This document shows, in pieces, positions 36,618-46,959 of a DNA stretch of 64,000 bases. The translations under genes were made by a program, and so were the position numbers. Location of the stretch: NCBI GenBank assembly GCA_014529385.2, contig CM043966.1:108011587-108075586 (forward strand), written 5' to 3'. The notes beneath the pieces were generated by a model that saw only the letters and a list, made by a program, of their open reading frames with translations, was not told the DNA's origin and ran no database searches. The number at the start of each line of letters is the position of its first letter. Within the stretch, counting starts at the first letter, position 1. This DNA is from Adiantum capillus-veneris (taxonomy: Eukaryota > Streptophyta > Polypodiopsida > Polypodiales > Pteridaceae).

Positions 36618-36809
36618 TGTTGGGGTATAAAGCCCAATGTGGTCACCCAGGTAAGTGGGCGGGCCGCTAGGTATGTACACATATTCTTTTGTAAAAACCT
36701 AATAAGAACTCACTATGCTCTACACATTACAGTAGATCCAATTCACCATATCGTCGTGCTCTTCTTCTCGCACTCTCTCTCGCGTCGCACTTTCGCTCGT
36801 ACTCCTTCA
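36618..36809 (+). repeat. 3' LTR of the copia element
   Basis: 192 bp, TGTTGGGG...TCCTTCA, followed by the duplicated GAGTA. It differs from the 5' LTR at about seven positions, three of them clustered (AGAGCGAGT against AGATCCAAT). Confidence 0.93.
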
Positions 36810-37188
36810 GAGTAGATGCTGTTCAACACAAGATTGAGTTAAAGCCTGAGGCCACACCTAAAGCACAGAAGCTGCAAAAGCTAGGAGTTATTAAGGAGCA
36901 GGCTCTACTGAAGGAGGTAAGAAAGCTTCTAGTAGTAGGTTTCATTTATCCAATGGAGAATTCAAAGTGGGTCTCTCCCGTTGTTGTCACCCCCAAGAAG
37001 AACGACAAGTGGAGGGTGTGTGTGGATTACCATCCATTGAATGAGGCAACAAAAAGAGATCACTTCCCCCTCCCATTTCAGGATGAGATACTAAATGAGG
37101 TAGCTGATAATGAGAAGTACACTGTGTGTGATGGCTACTTAGGTTACTTTCAAATAGGTATCACATTGGAGGATCAGTTGAAAACAAT
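36810..37188 (+). pseudogene. element A, 5' part of reverse transcriptase
   Basis: The frame reads VDAVQHKIELKPEATPKAQK, then WVSPVVVTPKKNDKWRVCV (about 36,967-37,025), DYHPLNEATKRDHFPLPFQD and YTVCDGYLGYFQIGI, ending at LEDQLKT. This is the fingers/palm start of a gypsy RT and aligns with the same part of B. It stops before the catalytic YMDD box, where E-D sequence begins at 37,189. The catalytic part and RNase H are not found elsewhere in the window. Confidence 0.85.
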
Positions 37189-37421
37189 TGTGGGACGCAT
37201 GTCTAACCTCACCATCCTATCTTATTGCAGTATTAGCGAGAACCACGATTAATTTGTAAAACCATGGGAGGAAGCTGACTCGACTAGTGCATAGAGGCTA
37301 CAAGAGGTTGTCAATCTCTAGGAAAACAACTAACAACTCACATCTAACTCAGGCTACACTCCAGTGACTGAAATCACCAAAAGACAATCGCTCATCGGGC
37401 AAGCAAATCACATCCGTTACA
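37189..37421 (-). repeat. probable 3' LTR of first E-D copy
   Basis: TGTGGGACGC on the plus strand begins exactly where RT homology of A stops, giving the ...GCGTCCCACA end of a minus-strand LTR. The other border is tentatively TGTAACGG at 37,421, giving about 230 bp. Flanking bases on the A side are ACAAT. The partner side was deleted. Confidence 0.45.
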
Positions 37422-37429
37422 GCCGTAAT

Positions 37430-38330
37430 CTTCCGGTTGACGGCAGGCGAGGCGGTCATTGAGTGATTCCAATGCTTTTTCATATCTCATTTTGCGTTCT
37501 TTGTCTGGAACTTGCAAAAAGTGGATGGTGACTTTGTTTTTGAGTTCTACTGCCGAGTAGCCTACAAATCTGGCTATGAGGTTGCTTATCACTAGCGCAA
37601 ATATCTTCGCTCACCAGGTGAAAGAGCCAGTGTAGAAGGCCTCCTCAAAAGCTAGCATATTGTGCGAGGGCAGAAACATGCATCGGGCGTAAAATCCATA
37701 AAGAACTTCCTCTGAGGGCTTCCCACTTAGATCATAGTAGAGGCCTTTGTTTCCTTCCAAAAATGAGATCCATGGGACTCTTGTTTGATCAGGATCATTG
37801 AATACTTGTATGCAGGTAAGTAGCATCCTACAGATTTTGTAAAGCATTGCACAGGAGAGATCTGGAAGACTTTTAAAGAATTTCATGGTGTCCGTTAGGG
37901 TTTTCACCATGTATTCTTCTGTTGCTTGACCTCTCTTGGGAGCTGGTAGCCTGGGAAAGTTTAGCCATGTTGGCCTCTTTTTATGCAGTGCTTTGTGTGC
38001 TTTCCATGTCCTTACTCGAGGTACATGAGAAAATGTTGGATCTTTCTGTATGGCCGCAGGCACTCTCGTGAACAGAATCAAGTATCTTGGATTCTTGTTC
38101 AACCAGTCTAGCCGCCACTTGGGGTGGTCTTGATGTACGCCATCTTCTTGCATATCTCGGTATAATCTTTCCTTTACTTGTAAGAGTTCAACCTTGACGA
38201 GAGGGTATGGCAGGGATTGTTGATGCCATTGAGCATTAATTTGATTGGGAGTGAGCTGTGTGACGTTGATAGAGTGTAAAACTCTCAACTCCCAATCCAT
38301 AGTTGCCTTCCACTGCTCATCTACCTCCAA
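37430..38330 (-). pseudogene. D ORF, C-terminal domain (first copy)
   Basis: The frame 37,611-38,330 carries the D C-terminal domain: WLNFPRLPAPKRGQATEEYM, LPDLSCAMLYKICRMLLTC, PWISFLEGNKGLYYDL, FEEAFYTGSF. After a short break it continues at 37,392-37,592 with LIARFVGYSAVELKNK and RYEKALESLNDRL. It is predicted soluble, with no transmembrane segment or catalytic motif seen. It is a homologue of 12,462-12,961 and 47,189-47,740. The location just before the LTR equals the env position of retroviruses, but the content is not envelope-like. Its role is unknown. Confidence 0.6.
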
Positions 38331-38344
38331 GGCAATCTTCTCCT

Positions 38345-39110
38345 TTAGTGCATCTTCTTCACCTTTGACAGTTGGACCATCGGCACTGTGTCTTCCTCTA
38401 TGACTTGGATTTGAAAATCTTCTCCTCCACTTGGCCCTGCTGTAGACTGCGTCTCAAAGTCAGCAAATGAGACCGAGGGGATTTCCACTTGGGGCGGCTC
38501 TGAAGTGCCTGCCTCCTCCTGTATATCTGACTTTCCATCTTTGAGGAGCGTGTTTACTCTTTTCAATTCTGTAATCTCTTTATGGAGCTTCTCCTCTCTC
38601 TGGACCCGCATGAGCGCAAGGTCTCTACGTTGTGAGTGCTCCAGCTTCAACTCCAGCTCTAAATCTTTGTTTTTCTTCTCCAATGCTTTATACACCTCAT
38701 CTGTTCCCTTGATCGAGGCCACGGCTGGATTTTCTCTTAATTGCCGCAAGAAAGTGGCTTGATCATTAATCCTTTGTTTTGAATACTGCAGTGATGCGTT
38801 TTCTACATCTAATTGTACTTGAATATTTTGAGCAGGCAGAGAGGTAGTGAGAAGTTCATTTGTCACTTCTGTCAACTGCTCATCTTTCACTTTGCAGGCA
38901 TCAGATAGCTTAGTCAGAAGGTCACCTGACCCCTCCATTTCCTTCTCTTGGTGGCTGTCTCAAGCTATTTGATGTTGTTCTGCTTCAATCTTGAGCTCAA
39001 TAGTAGCCATTCTCTCGTCCAGCTCGCCTTGAAGAGCATTGATGACCATTTCTAATTCTTTGGCTTTAGTACTGCGGTTAAAGGCTGTTGAGCGGATCAG
39101 TTTCTCTGTC
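38345..39110 (-). pseudogene. D ORF, coiled-coil region (first copy)
   Basis: The 197-codon frame 38,345-38,938 is rich in Glu, Lys, Leu and Gln with heptad-like runs (KKNKDLELELKLEHSQRRDL, REEKLHKEITELKRVNTLL). It ends in a Ser/Glu-rich tail. A preceding piece (38,945-39,110, MTEKLIRSTAFNRSTKAKEL) is separated by one stop. It is equivalent in order to the coiled coil at 48,092-48,511. It probably mediates self-association of the D protein. Confidence 0.6.
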
Positions 39111-39149
39111 ATGATTTGCATCTGTGTCATAATAATCAATATCTAATTC

Positions 39150-39997
39150 TCCTAAATGATTTTCTCATATTAAACTGATCATTTAATGTGGGGAAGCTGG
39201 CCAGGGGAGAAAAAGCTAGAATATTGGTTAAGCTAGCAGACCGGCCACAGTAGGGATCCAAAGGAGGGAAAATAGGGATCCAAAGGGGGAGCCATCTGCA
39301 AAAGCGCCATGTGCAACAATGGGCTAAAAAGACCCTAAGGTTCAGCCCATTAAGACTTCCAAAATGCTAAGGTTCCAAAATTCAAAGGTTGTGTCCAAAG
39401 GTCAACCCTAGGGAAAATTGGATGCTTTGTGTGTGCCCTAAAAGTATTTGCACATCCCTACATGGGAGGGGGCAAGCCCTAAAGGTAGGGGATGAGAGAG
39501 AAATCCACACACACACACACAGGCTCCCTTTACACAAAGGGAATGAGGGACACATGTCAGCTCCCTAGGCCAGATGCCCACAAGGTGTGCCCAATTTCTA
39601 TTGGATGACCCTTGAAGTGGACCAATGAGAATTAAGCTAGAGTAAATCTAGTTTAATTAATTTAAAAACATTTAATAAAAGAAACCAATGAGAATTAAGT
39701 CTCCTAGAAGACTATTGGGCAGTCTCCCAAGGGGTCCAATGAGCATTCAGGAGCCCCATGGCTTGCCTGATTCCTATTGGCCAGGAGGCAAAGGGGTCCA
39801 ATGAGAGTCTAGTTTAATTATTTAATTACCTAAAGCTCTCACAAAAGGGGAAAGGGGGACACATGTCAGAAGGCTATCACTTATGCTGTTTAATTGTAAT
39901 TGGCTTGACTTGGGGAGAGCCAATGAGGCTTCAACAAGAGCAATTAGCAAGAGGGCTCGCCCAAGAGAGAGAGAGGGGGCTGATTTTTGCAAGGCAT

Positions 39998-40033
<36 letters not shown>

Positions 40034-40725
40034 GCTCATGTGTGAAGAAAGAATAGTCTATCTCCTCCCAAGCTTTAATGGAGAGCTCATCACCTACTCC
40101 AAGCTTGTGGGATAGAAGCCTACATCAACACTCTCTTGGCATGTGGATGCAAATCCAACCAAGATCCAAGCTACAATGCATGCTCATCTTCTCTACCAAG
40201 CTAATTACTAAGCTAAGCTATGCTAATATGAGTGATTATGTGAGGAGATGTACATCTTTCTCGTAAGATACTCCTTTTTCCTCTCAATCTACTCTCATAC
40301 CCTGCTAGCTCTCACCATCTTCGAAGGTGTGTGAGGTCTTGGGTCTGAGAACGGGGATAATTCAAGTTGTGTTTGATTAAGTGTTTTGCTTAGTGCATGA
40401 AGCTTCCATCTTCATTGCACTAGCTAGTCTTGAAGGAATACAAAGAATTGTATTGTACAATGTCTCTCTTGAGGGGAGAAACCATAATACAAAGCCTTTT
40501 GGAGGGGGGACCGGCTCCATGCAAATCCGGTCCTCAACTGTTGTCAATAGCTTAATTTCTCTCTCTTTTGAAAGTATTGTTGATGCTATCTAACAAGGTG
40601 TTATGCTTTTTGTTGCTCTCTCCACCCAAGCACTCTTGTAATTCTCATTAGGAATCTATTCTAATGAAATGCCCACTATGTTCATGCTAATTTTCCACTA
40701 CACATAAGTTATTAGGCCATTATAT
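39150..40725. mobile_element. unidentified insertion splitting the D ORF
   Basis: About 1.58 kb of non-coding sequence separates the coiled coil from the N-terminal half of D. The sister copy has no such break. It includes a CA microsatellite (40,000-40,032), repeated phrases such as CCAATGAGAATTAAG and CCAATGAG (39,620-39,800), and a 3' end reminiscent of a plus-strand LTR. I could not fix terminal repeats or a target duplication, so the class is open (solo LTR or small non-autonomous element). Confidence 0.4.
40000..40032. repeat. (CA)n microsatellite
   Basis: About 16 uninterrupted CA units. Confidence 0.95.
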
Positions 40726-40726
40726 G

Positions 40727-41692
40727 TTACTCTTTCCTCCTAGCTCTTTTTTCTTCGTTGTCAGAGCTTTCACTGCTATGCTTCTTGGATGAACTATCAT
40801 CGGATTCATCACCTGATTTAAATGATCGCTTACCAGATCTTGTAGATCTTGGAGAGGGTGGAGCTGCCAAGATCCAAGTGTTCTGATCCGAGGCAGGTGG
40901 TAGGTTGTCAGCCATGTCGATGGCATGATAAGCTGTTCTAGTCAAGACTTCAGGTGCGCCCAAGTAGGTTATCTTTCCCTCTTTCTTGGTGGCTTTTAAT
41001 GTATATTGCATGGTCCACAGGTTGTCTGGTGGTTGACTTCAGAGCTTGTGTAAAAGTTGTGGCCACGGCGTGATTCGGTGTCGTGTACCTTGGTGGCCTT
41101 TTTGCCAGAAAATGGAAATGTTGGTGGTACAGACGGGCTGGCTCTTCCACCTGCTTGTGGATGAGATCGGCAAATGTAGCCGCAGTTGTTTCCTTTGTAA
41201 AGGTGCTCGCTGTTTTCCTATCTCTTGCCTGCATGGTCATCCCTTCAATGGGCAATTCTGAGTGCCTCTGCCACTATTTCCTTTGTAAACACAACCTCTA
41301 CCTTGTTTCCTTGGTTGTGTGAGATCTGGGAAGTTCCATCTTCCTTGATGGTGGACAGAAGCTCATAAGCCTTCTAAAAGTCTACTCCGCAGGGCTCTTG
41401 TTCACTGAAGTGTCGGAGTCCCAACCTGCGGTTAGCCTCTTTGGTTTCTATCTTTACTGCGACATCATAAACCTCTATGGGCAAGAGAGGCAACTCCACC
41501 AAATTCCCTTCTTCACTCTTAAATCTGCCCGTGAAGACTATGGTGTGGTGTTCTTATAACTACTCTTTAGAAAGATAAGATGCCTTTGCTACCTTTACTG
41601 ACTCAGGGTCCAGTTGATACAGTGGCAGCTCATTCAGTTTCTCCTTTTGGTTTAACTTCTTCTTGGCCTTCTCCGCGGCTTGCATTGCTCAT
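40727..41692 (-). pseudogene. D ORF, N-terminal half (first copy)
   Basis: Text begins MSNASRGEGQEEVKPKGE and follows the second copy at 49,381-50,105. Shared landmarks are a YEL.TTI..DG segment, GNKVEVV and KRPPRYTTPNHAVATT against KRPQKYTTPPHAIATT. A Ser/Asp/Lys-rich region (SDDSSSKKHSSESSDNEE) ends the part before the insertion. Several stops and shifts are present. No known domain is recognised. Confidence 0.55.
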
Positions 41693-41871
41693 GTTCAGTG
41701 AATAGAGTGCAAAGTTAGCGGAGTTGTCAGATTTTTCTCCAAAATGTCCTTTTAGACTGAAATGTTGATAATCTGGTCCAAACTGCTTCAAATCAATTTT
41801 TGAACAAGCAAAGATGCATAAAATCATGCAAGGAACAAAACTGTATGGTCAAAACAAAAATTTTAACCAAA

Positions 41872-41893
41872 GTAAATAATCGGGATTATTTAT
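41872..41893. repeat. imperfect palindrome GTAAATAATCG-type
   Basis: Same motif as at 42,073, with two differences. It starts 201 bases from that copy. Confidence 0.7.
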
Positions 41894-42072
41894 AACTGGG
41901 AAAATTTTTAACTTTTTTGCGATTTTGACTTTATAGGCTTCTTTGCGTTTTTTGGCAATTTTGCAAGTAAAGGGTGGTCATTTTAGCTCATACTTGATTT
42001 TTGGCATGTAATAGGTGTGTACACATGATAGGTGAGGTGAATTGACAATTTCCATGCAAAAATGTTGCAAAA

Positions 42073-42094
42073 GTAAATAATCGCGATTATTTAC
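42073..42094. repeat. perfect 22-base palindrome centred on CGCG
   Basis: The half-site GTAAATAATCG is followed by its exact reverse complement. It lies in the D leader of the first copy, where the second copy has another palindrome of the same length and the same centre. Confidence 0.85.
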
Positions 42095-43527
42095 AACAGT
42101 GACAAAAACTTTGCATTTCGCATCAATTTTGACCTAAACATGTTTCATACACCTAATACAAATACTAAACTGAATTTGGTCAAGTTTGGTCATGCTGGCA
42201 TCACTTTGTGCTCTGTTGACTCTGAAATCACCGTCTTTTGTGACTACTCTATCTGTTGGGTTGGTCTGTCAACTTTGAGGCTTTGGACTTGTCCGTAACA
42301 TCATCGTGAAGCTACCTGTCCAATTCTGGCTCATTTGGAGTCAGTTTGGCCTCGTGTGTCGAATTTGACGCTTTGTAACCTTCGAGCCGTCTTCCGATTT
42401 TTGAGGTCTTTACTTGATGGATTTCTCCAAACCAATCATATACATTGTATATGAACCTCATTAGCAAGACATTTGTGGAGTAGGGTCCGAATTATGGCCT
42501 TTCCCAAAAAACCCTAATTCTCTACTGAGGACCCCCTTGACCCTAGCCGAATGATCATCTGATGGTACTGAATGGTTCTATCATGTTAGGGCATGCTATG
42601 GTTTAAATCCCATGCGATTTGGTCAAGCTAGCAGGGCGCTACGGTCACTTTTAGGTCGTAGGTCTTCTTGCACTGCTCAGCTTCTAGGGTTTTTTCTAGG
42701 GCTTTAGACTAGCTACCGGCCATAATGGATCATTGATTAGTAAGGAACTTAACCCTCATGTCTCGTGTGAGACAGCGCTGAAAAAGTTCAACTGTAGGCT
42801 CCGAAAATGACGCGAGAAAGAAGCCGAAATGCTCTCTCTATAAAGCTCCAAGTGAAAATGAGGTGGTTTTAGCCTACTCTAGCTATCTATACCCGGACTT
42901 CCAAAACCAAATTTCCCCTGATTCCCCATTAGTTCTATTAGGCCGTGAAATCTATGTTAGACTCAAAATTTCCCAGATTAGATTCCTATAGCTCATTCTG
43001 CAAAAATTTTGCAGAAGTAGGCCTGGCCGCCTAATTTAGGCTTCTCGCTTCCATCTTCTGATTTTGTTGAAATTTTTTGTGCTTGTCTACCTTGTCTTTC
43101 TGATCACCATCATGTCCTTCGTTTTTCCATCTGAGCTTTCCTACTTATTATTATTAATTTTTTATCTTTTTATTGAAAAAATCAAAGAAAATAGAAAAAT
43201 ACTCTAAAAAAGCAAAGTGAAAATCCAGTAATTAAGAAAATCCCTTTAAAAACACAACTTTATTGTTTTTTGTTGGATTTCTCTATTTTAAAGCCTTCCT
43301 ATCAGCAAAGATGATGAAAAATACCCAAAAAAGGACTATTTTGGATGATTTTTTGATAGTATATACACTATTTACACTCATCGGGAAGATATTACCAGTG
43401 GATTTTCCCTTGTTGATGAATTATAAGGGCATTATTAGGTAGTTTTGTAAAAAATCACACGTTAACATGAAACTTTTTCCTCCCTCTTCAAACATTGCCC
43501 TTTATTACTTAGTATTTAGTAGTATCC

Positions 43528-43540
43528 TTCCACCCCTCTT
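43528..43540 (-). promoter_or_regulatory. internal polypurine-like tract (first copy)
   Basis: AAGAGGGGTGGAA on the minus strand, at the 3' end of the post-integrase ORF. It is matched in position by 53,689-53,703 in the second copy. It could be an internal plus-strand primer site. Confidence 0.4.
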
Positions 43541-43949
43541 AGATGGCGTTCTCCGAGACGACTGTGTGTATGGGTTGAACAATTGTGTCTATGCATAGCC
43601 GTGATTGGATCTACCATGATATGAAGATCAATGCAATTCAACTCAATATGCTGTGCAAGAGGTGGGTCTTGAGTAATTAACTCAAGGGTTTTCGTTGTCG
43701 AGGTTTGCTATTGATGTCTTCCAAAGAGCAAATCCTATAGCCTTTGTGCTCTTTGTTTGATAGTATCATCAGGGTGTTTAAGCACGCTGATTGCTTGAGC
43801 TGTGGGGAACACTTTAGACGGTTGTCGAGCTTTTTATCACCATTGGTAGCTCGGTGTGCTTGGTGCATGGTTTTTGAGAGTCGGTTGAGACTTAACTCGC
43901 CACTGCTTGATTGGTTTCACGTTGTGTGGAGAAGATAAGTGCTCCTCCA

Positions 43950-44660
43950 AACCTTTTTCATGTTAGGTTCCATGATCATAGATGCTCAATTCTCTACTGG
44001 AATCCTTGGAACCGTCTTCTGCTTCTTTGGTGAAGTTTTAGGCACCTAGATCTGATTTGGTTTATCCACAGGTTGTGCTTTTGGTACCCAAACTTGCCTA
44101 ACTCCTTGCATGCTACTTGTAGCATTTGTTTGTCGATGGGATGGAGAAGATTTGCTTCGTGGATTGGTCCTTTGATTGCATCTTTTCCATTTCTCTTTGC
44201 TTGGTGCAATGGGAACAATGAGTTGCCCTCCTTTAAGTGATAGCTTTAGCTAATTCGTATCCCAATCTGGTACTGCTTTGTATGTTCGCATCCAAGGAAT
44301 ACCAAGAATCATCATCTCATTCATGTGTTCATCTGGCAAGCATACAAACTAATGCAGACAAGAACATCCATGTACTACCACGTTCAAGTTGACCACTCCC
44401 AATGTTGGAGTCGGATTCTTATTGCATCCTTTGATTGTCGTTATTCCTACAGTCAATGCTTACTTGTTGCTTTCTTGTGTGTGGAATAACTGACTACATT
44501 CACTCGACCTCTTGTGTCTACCAAAGCATTGGTGCTATGATTATTGAGTTGTACTTTGATGCGCAGATCCATTCCATCTAAATATTCATCATCTGTTGAA
44601 ACATTGTCTTTAGGTAATTCCCATTGTCGATCATCTAGTTCCAAAGTGTTGATGGGAATC
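43950..44660 (-). pseudogene. post-integrase retropepsin-like ORF (first copy)
   Basis: At 44,453-44,644 the minus strand reads LRIKVQLNNHSTNALVDTRG followed by RVNVVSYSTHKK. After a frame break, MMILGIPWMRTYKAVPDWD (about 44,265-44,320) follows. These are the two ends of a retropepsin fold: the active-site strand (here D-T-R-G in place of D-T/S-G) and the conserved I-L-G-x-P-W near the C-terminus. Downstream are RQVWVPKAQ and NQI-stop-VPK, members of a W-x-P-K repeat. Shifts and stops are present. Its location 3' of integrase is not the usual place for protease. Confidence 0.6.
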
Positions 44661-44779
44661 GGTATCTATTGATTCTTGAGAGTAGCTTTATGCTTGAGCA
44701 CCCAAAGTCTACTAGCTTCCTCTTGGGCTTCATCAATAAGCTGTTGTCACTTCATCTTCCTTTGGTTGGTTGCATGCAT

Positions 44780-45807
44780 TATCTCTAGCAATTCATTGGT
44801 TAGTGGCAAATTGTATTTCTTTAAACGTCATCCACTAATCTAATTAGCCATTAGTTCATCATCTATGGTTGACAATTTTACTGCTCCACTTGGAGATACA
44901 TCTTTAATGACAAATGGTCCATTTCCCTTTTTCTTAAACTTGGGAATCTGTTCCTTAAGGGAATAAACTATACTAAGTCCCCTTTCTTGAAAATTTTGGT
45001 GATTAAGTGGGAATCAAAAAACTATTTTTGTTTCCTCTTTTGTGCATAGATATGAGCTACATCAGTTAGCCTTTGCTCATCTAGATTTTCCAAATCTTCA
45101 AGTCTTTCTGAAAATTCATGTCCAGTCCAATCAAGAGTTTGTGCTACCCTTAATGTCGGCAATAGAAATTATATTGGCAGTATGGCATCAAGACCATAAA
45201 CAAGGTTCAGGGATGTAGCATTTAAAGCTCTTTTGAATGAAACTCGATAAGCCCATAGAGTTGCATGGAGATTCATTTCCCAGTCAGTCCTTCCTGAACT
45301 AACCACTTTGGTCAGTATCGAGCTAAGAATTTTATTTGTATGCTAAGCTTGTCCGTTTGCTTGTGGGTGATAGGGAGCTGATTTGTTATGGATAACCATA
45401 AACTCATTAAGCAAATACTATATTACCTCGCTGAGGAAATGAGTTCTCCGATCATTGACAATCTCTATTGGCAGTCCATACCTTACAAATACATACTCAT
45501 ATAAGAATGCAGTAGTGGTTCTGGCATCATTCTTTTGAGTCACTTTATCCTCGGCCCATTTGGTCAAATAGTCCGTAGCTACAATGATATATTGAGCTTG
45601 GGTTCTATAAGTAGGTGTCTCTATTGGTCCAACAAAATCTATACCCCATTTTGCGAAGGCTCTAGCCCCCATCATTGGTCTTAAGGGCATGTTGTCTACC
45701 GGTGTTGGCATTTTTGCTCGTTGACAAGCATCACACCTTTGAACATATTCTTTGGCATCTGCAAAAAGTGTTGGCCACCATATGCCTGCCACATCAAGAT
45801 TTCTCAT
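44780..45807 (-). pseudogene. integrase core and C-terminus (first copy)
   Basis: 45,418-45,807 reads the end of the second H2C2 module (WWPTLFADAKEYVQRCDACQ), then the core with WGIDFVGPIETPTYRTQAQY (first D), then YGLPIEIVNDRRTHF (second D). Further left, in frames with stops, are PYHPQANGQ, WAYRVSFKRALNATSLNLVY, HIYAQKRKQ and a C-terminal module. The catalytic Glu after NGQ is in a damaged context. This enzyme would join cDNA ends to chromosomal DNA. Confidence 0.8.
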
Positions 45808-46738
45808 GCAGTGCTCTCACTAGAAAAGTGACCTCTAGCTAATCCAGTATGTGCTTGTTCTATAATCAGAATATACTCGTTTTCATTTGCACAAAGACAC
45901 AATGTTGATCCTTACCTCTCCGATACAGTTGGTTTCCAATGAGAGCATAGTCTCTTGCTTCCGTTTCAATTGCTCTTTGACGGTGCTTACTCATATCCTC
46001 AGGAAATGTTCGGCTCGATAAGTAAGTAACCAGATAGTAACTCCACTTAGGAACAGGTGACATTTGAAACAATGTGACATGAGGAATGGGTTGTTGTTTT
46101 TGACATTGAGGGCAATCTCTTCCAAAATATCGAACATCTCTCCTCATAGTCGGCCAAAATACTCTAAGTCTTAAGATTCGTTGCATAGTTTGGTCTTTCA
46201 CAAAGTGAAGTCCTACTATGGTAACATGTGCTTGACTTAAGTATTGATATCTTTCTTCAGGATTAATGTATGAAAGCAATATTCCGTCTCGATTTCTTTT
46301 ATATAGGCTCCCAGCTATTAATTGATACATAACTGATTGCTCGATTAAATCAACTGTGATAGGAAGTGGTGAATCCACTTGAGCTATTGTCATTAATGAC
46401 ACAATTTTTTCCGTCCATCTAGGTATCATTTCCACGGAGAACGAATAGGCATCTGGTAGATCATCATCTACCCCTTTAGGTGATTCCCCTGAAACAATCC
46501 TAGACAAATGATCTGCTCGTTGATGTGTAGTGCCATTTTTAACAACCATAGTCAAATCAAATTCGAGAAGAATGATGAACCATCTCACTATTCTTCCTGT
46601 GCTGCATGGATTGTTGACCAAATATAACAAGGCTTGGTGGTCCAGAAAGAACACAAACTTGTTGGCCAATAGGTAATGTCTATACTTTTTAATGGCGTAG
46701 ATCATACCTAGTCCTTCTCTTTCTTATACCTCAGCCTT
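45808..46738 (-). pseudogene. RNase H end and first H2C2 module (first copy)
   Basis: The frame 45,866-46,705 starts inside RNase H (MIYAIKKYRHYLLANKFVFF, DHQALLYLVNNP, ADHLSRIVSGE). It continues with YQLIAGSLYKRNRDG and a complete H2C2 module (AHVTIVGLHF...FWPTMRRDVRYFGRDCPQCQ). It then reads a spacer with ARDYALIGNQLYRRGKD, which repeats the linker text and leads into the second H2C2 module. The frame begins abruptly at the LTR of the second copy. Confidence 0.8.
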
Positions 46739-46743
46739 GGAGG

Positions 46744-46943
46744 TGTGAACACATCTCTAATCTAATTACATAAGCAGGTGAAACTACTTGCGGAATACAA
46801 GCTGGAAACTCAATTGAGTCCCGCTAATTACAATGAATCGGCTCCATGAAAAAATGAAATGTCGAAAAGACATTTATTACAATAAGTGTTTACAAAACTA
46901 TGAGTGTGAGCAAAAATGTATAGGTGTAGTCCTCGGCTCAACA
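46744..46943 (-). repeat. 3' LTR of second E-D copy (200 bp)
   Basis: On the minus strand it begins TGTTGAGCCGAGG directly after a polypurine tract and ends GTGTTCACA at the junction with the RNase H of the first copy. The TG...CA ends and position are right for a 3' LTR. No second copy of this LTR is present in the window. Confidence 0.65.
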
Positions 46944-46957
46944 CTCCCCCCTCCGTG
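46944..46957 (-). promoter_or_regulatory. polypurine tract of second E-D copy
   Basis: CACGGAGGGGGGAG on the minus strand, ending directly at the LTR start. Confidence 0.7.
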
Positions 46958-46959
46958 TT

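Larger units (their letters stand above)
22239..36809 (+). mobile_element. Ty1/copia element, interrupted by gypsy B
   Basis: Identical-length 192-bp LTRs and a perfect five-base target duplication GAGTA (22,234-22,238 and 36,810-36,814) define the element. After removal of B (26,174-34,914 plus one ACGC) it is about 5.8 kb, normal for copia. Gene order is gag, protease, integrase, RT, RNase H. The LTRs differ at about seven of 192 positions by my count. At least five stops or frameshifts in the coding region make it inactive. Confidence 0.93.
41693..43527 (-). other. non-coding spacer between post-integrase ORF and D ORF (first copy)
   Basis: 1.8 kb, with no coding homology on either strand. 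It holds two copies of a CGCG-centred palindrome (41,872 and 42,073) and AT-rich tracts near 43,140-43,330. The second copy has a spacer at the same place, and both contain similar AT-rich text towards their right ends. Confidence 0.55.
37189..46743 (-). mobile_element. E-D type gypsy element, first copy (5' half missing)
   Basis: Read on the minus strand from the right: RNase H from mid-domain (46,738), two H2C2 modules, integrase (to about 44,780), a post-integrase retropepsin-like ORF (about 43,950-44,650), a polypurine-like tract (43,528-43,540), a non-coding spacer with palindromes, the D ORF (41,692-37,430) and a short LTR ending at 37,189. RT, protease and gag are missing. The second copy is inserted at the point where its RNase H stops. 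The family combines features I have not seen together in one element. Confidence 0.65.

Noticed and set aside
39822-40031. Minus-strand frame beginning with Cys-Val repeats
   Set aside because: It is the translation of the CA microsatellite.
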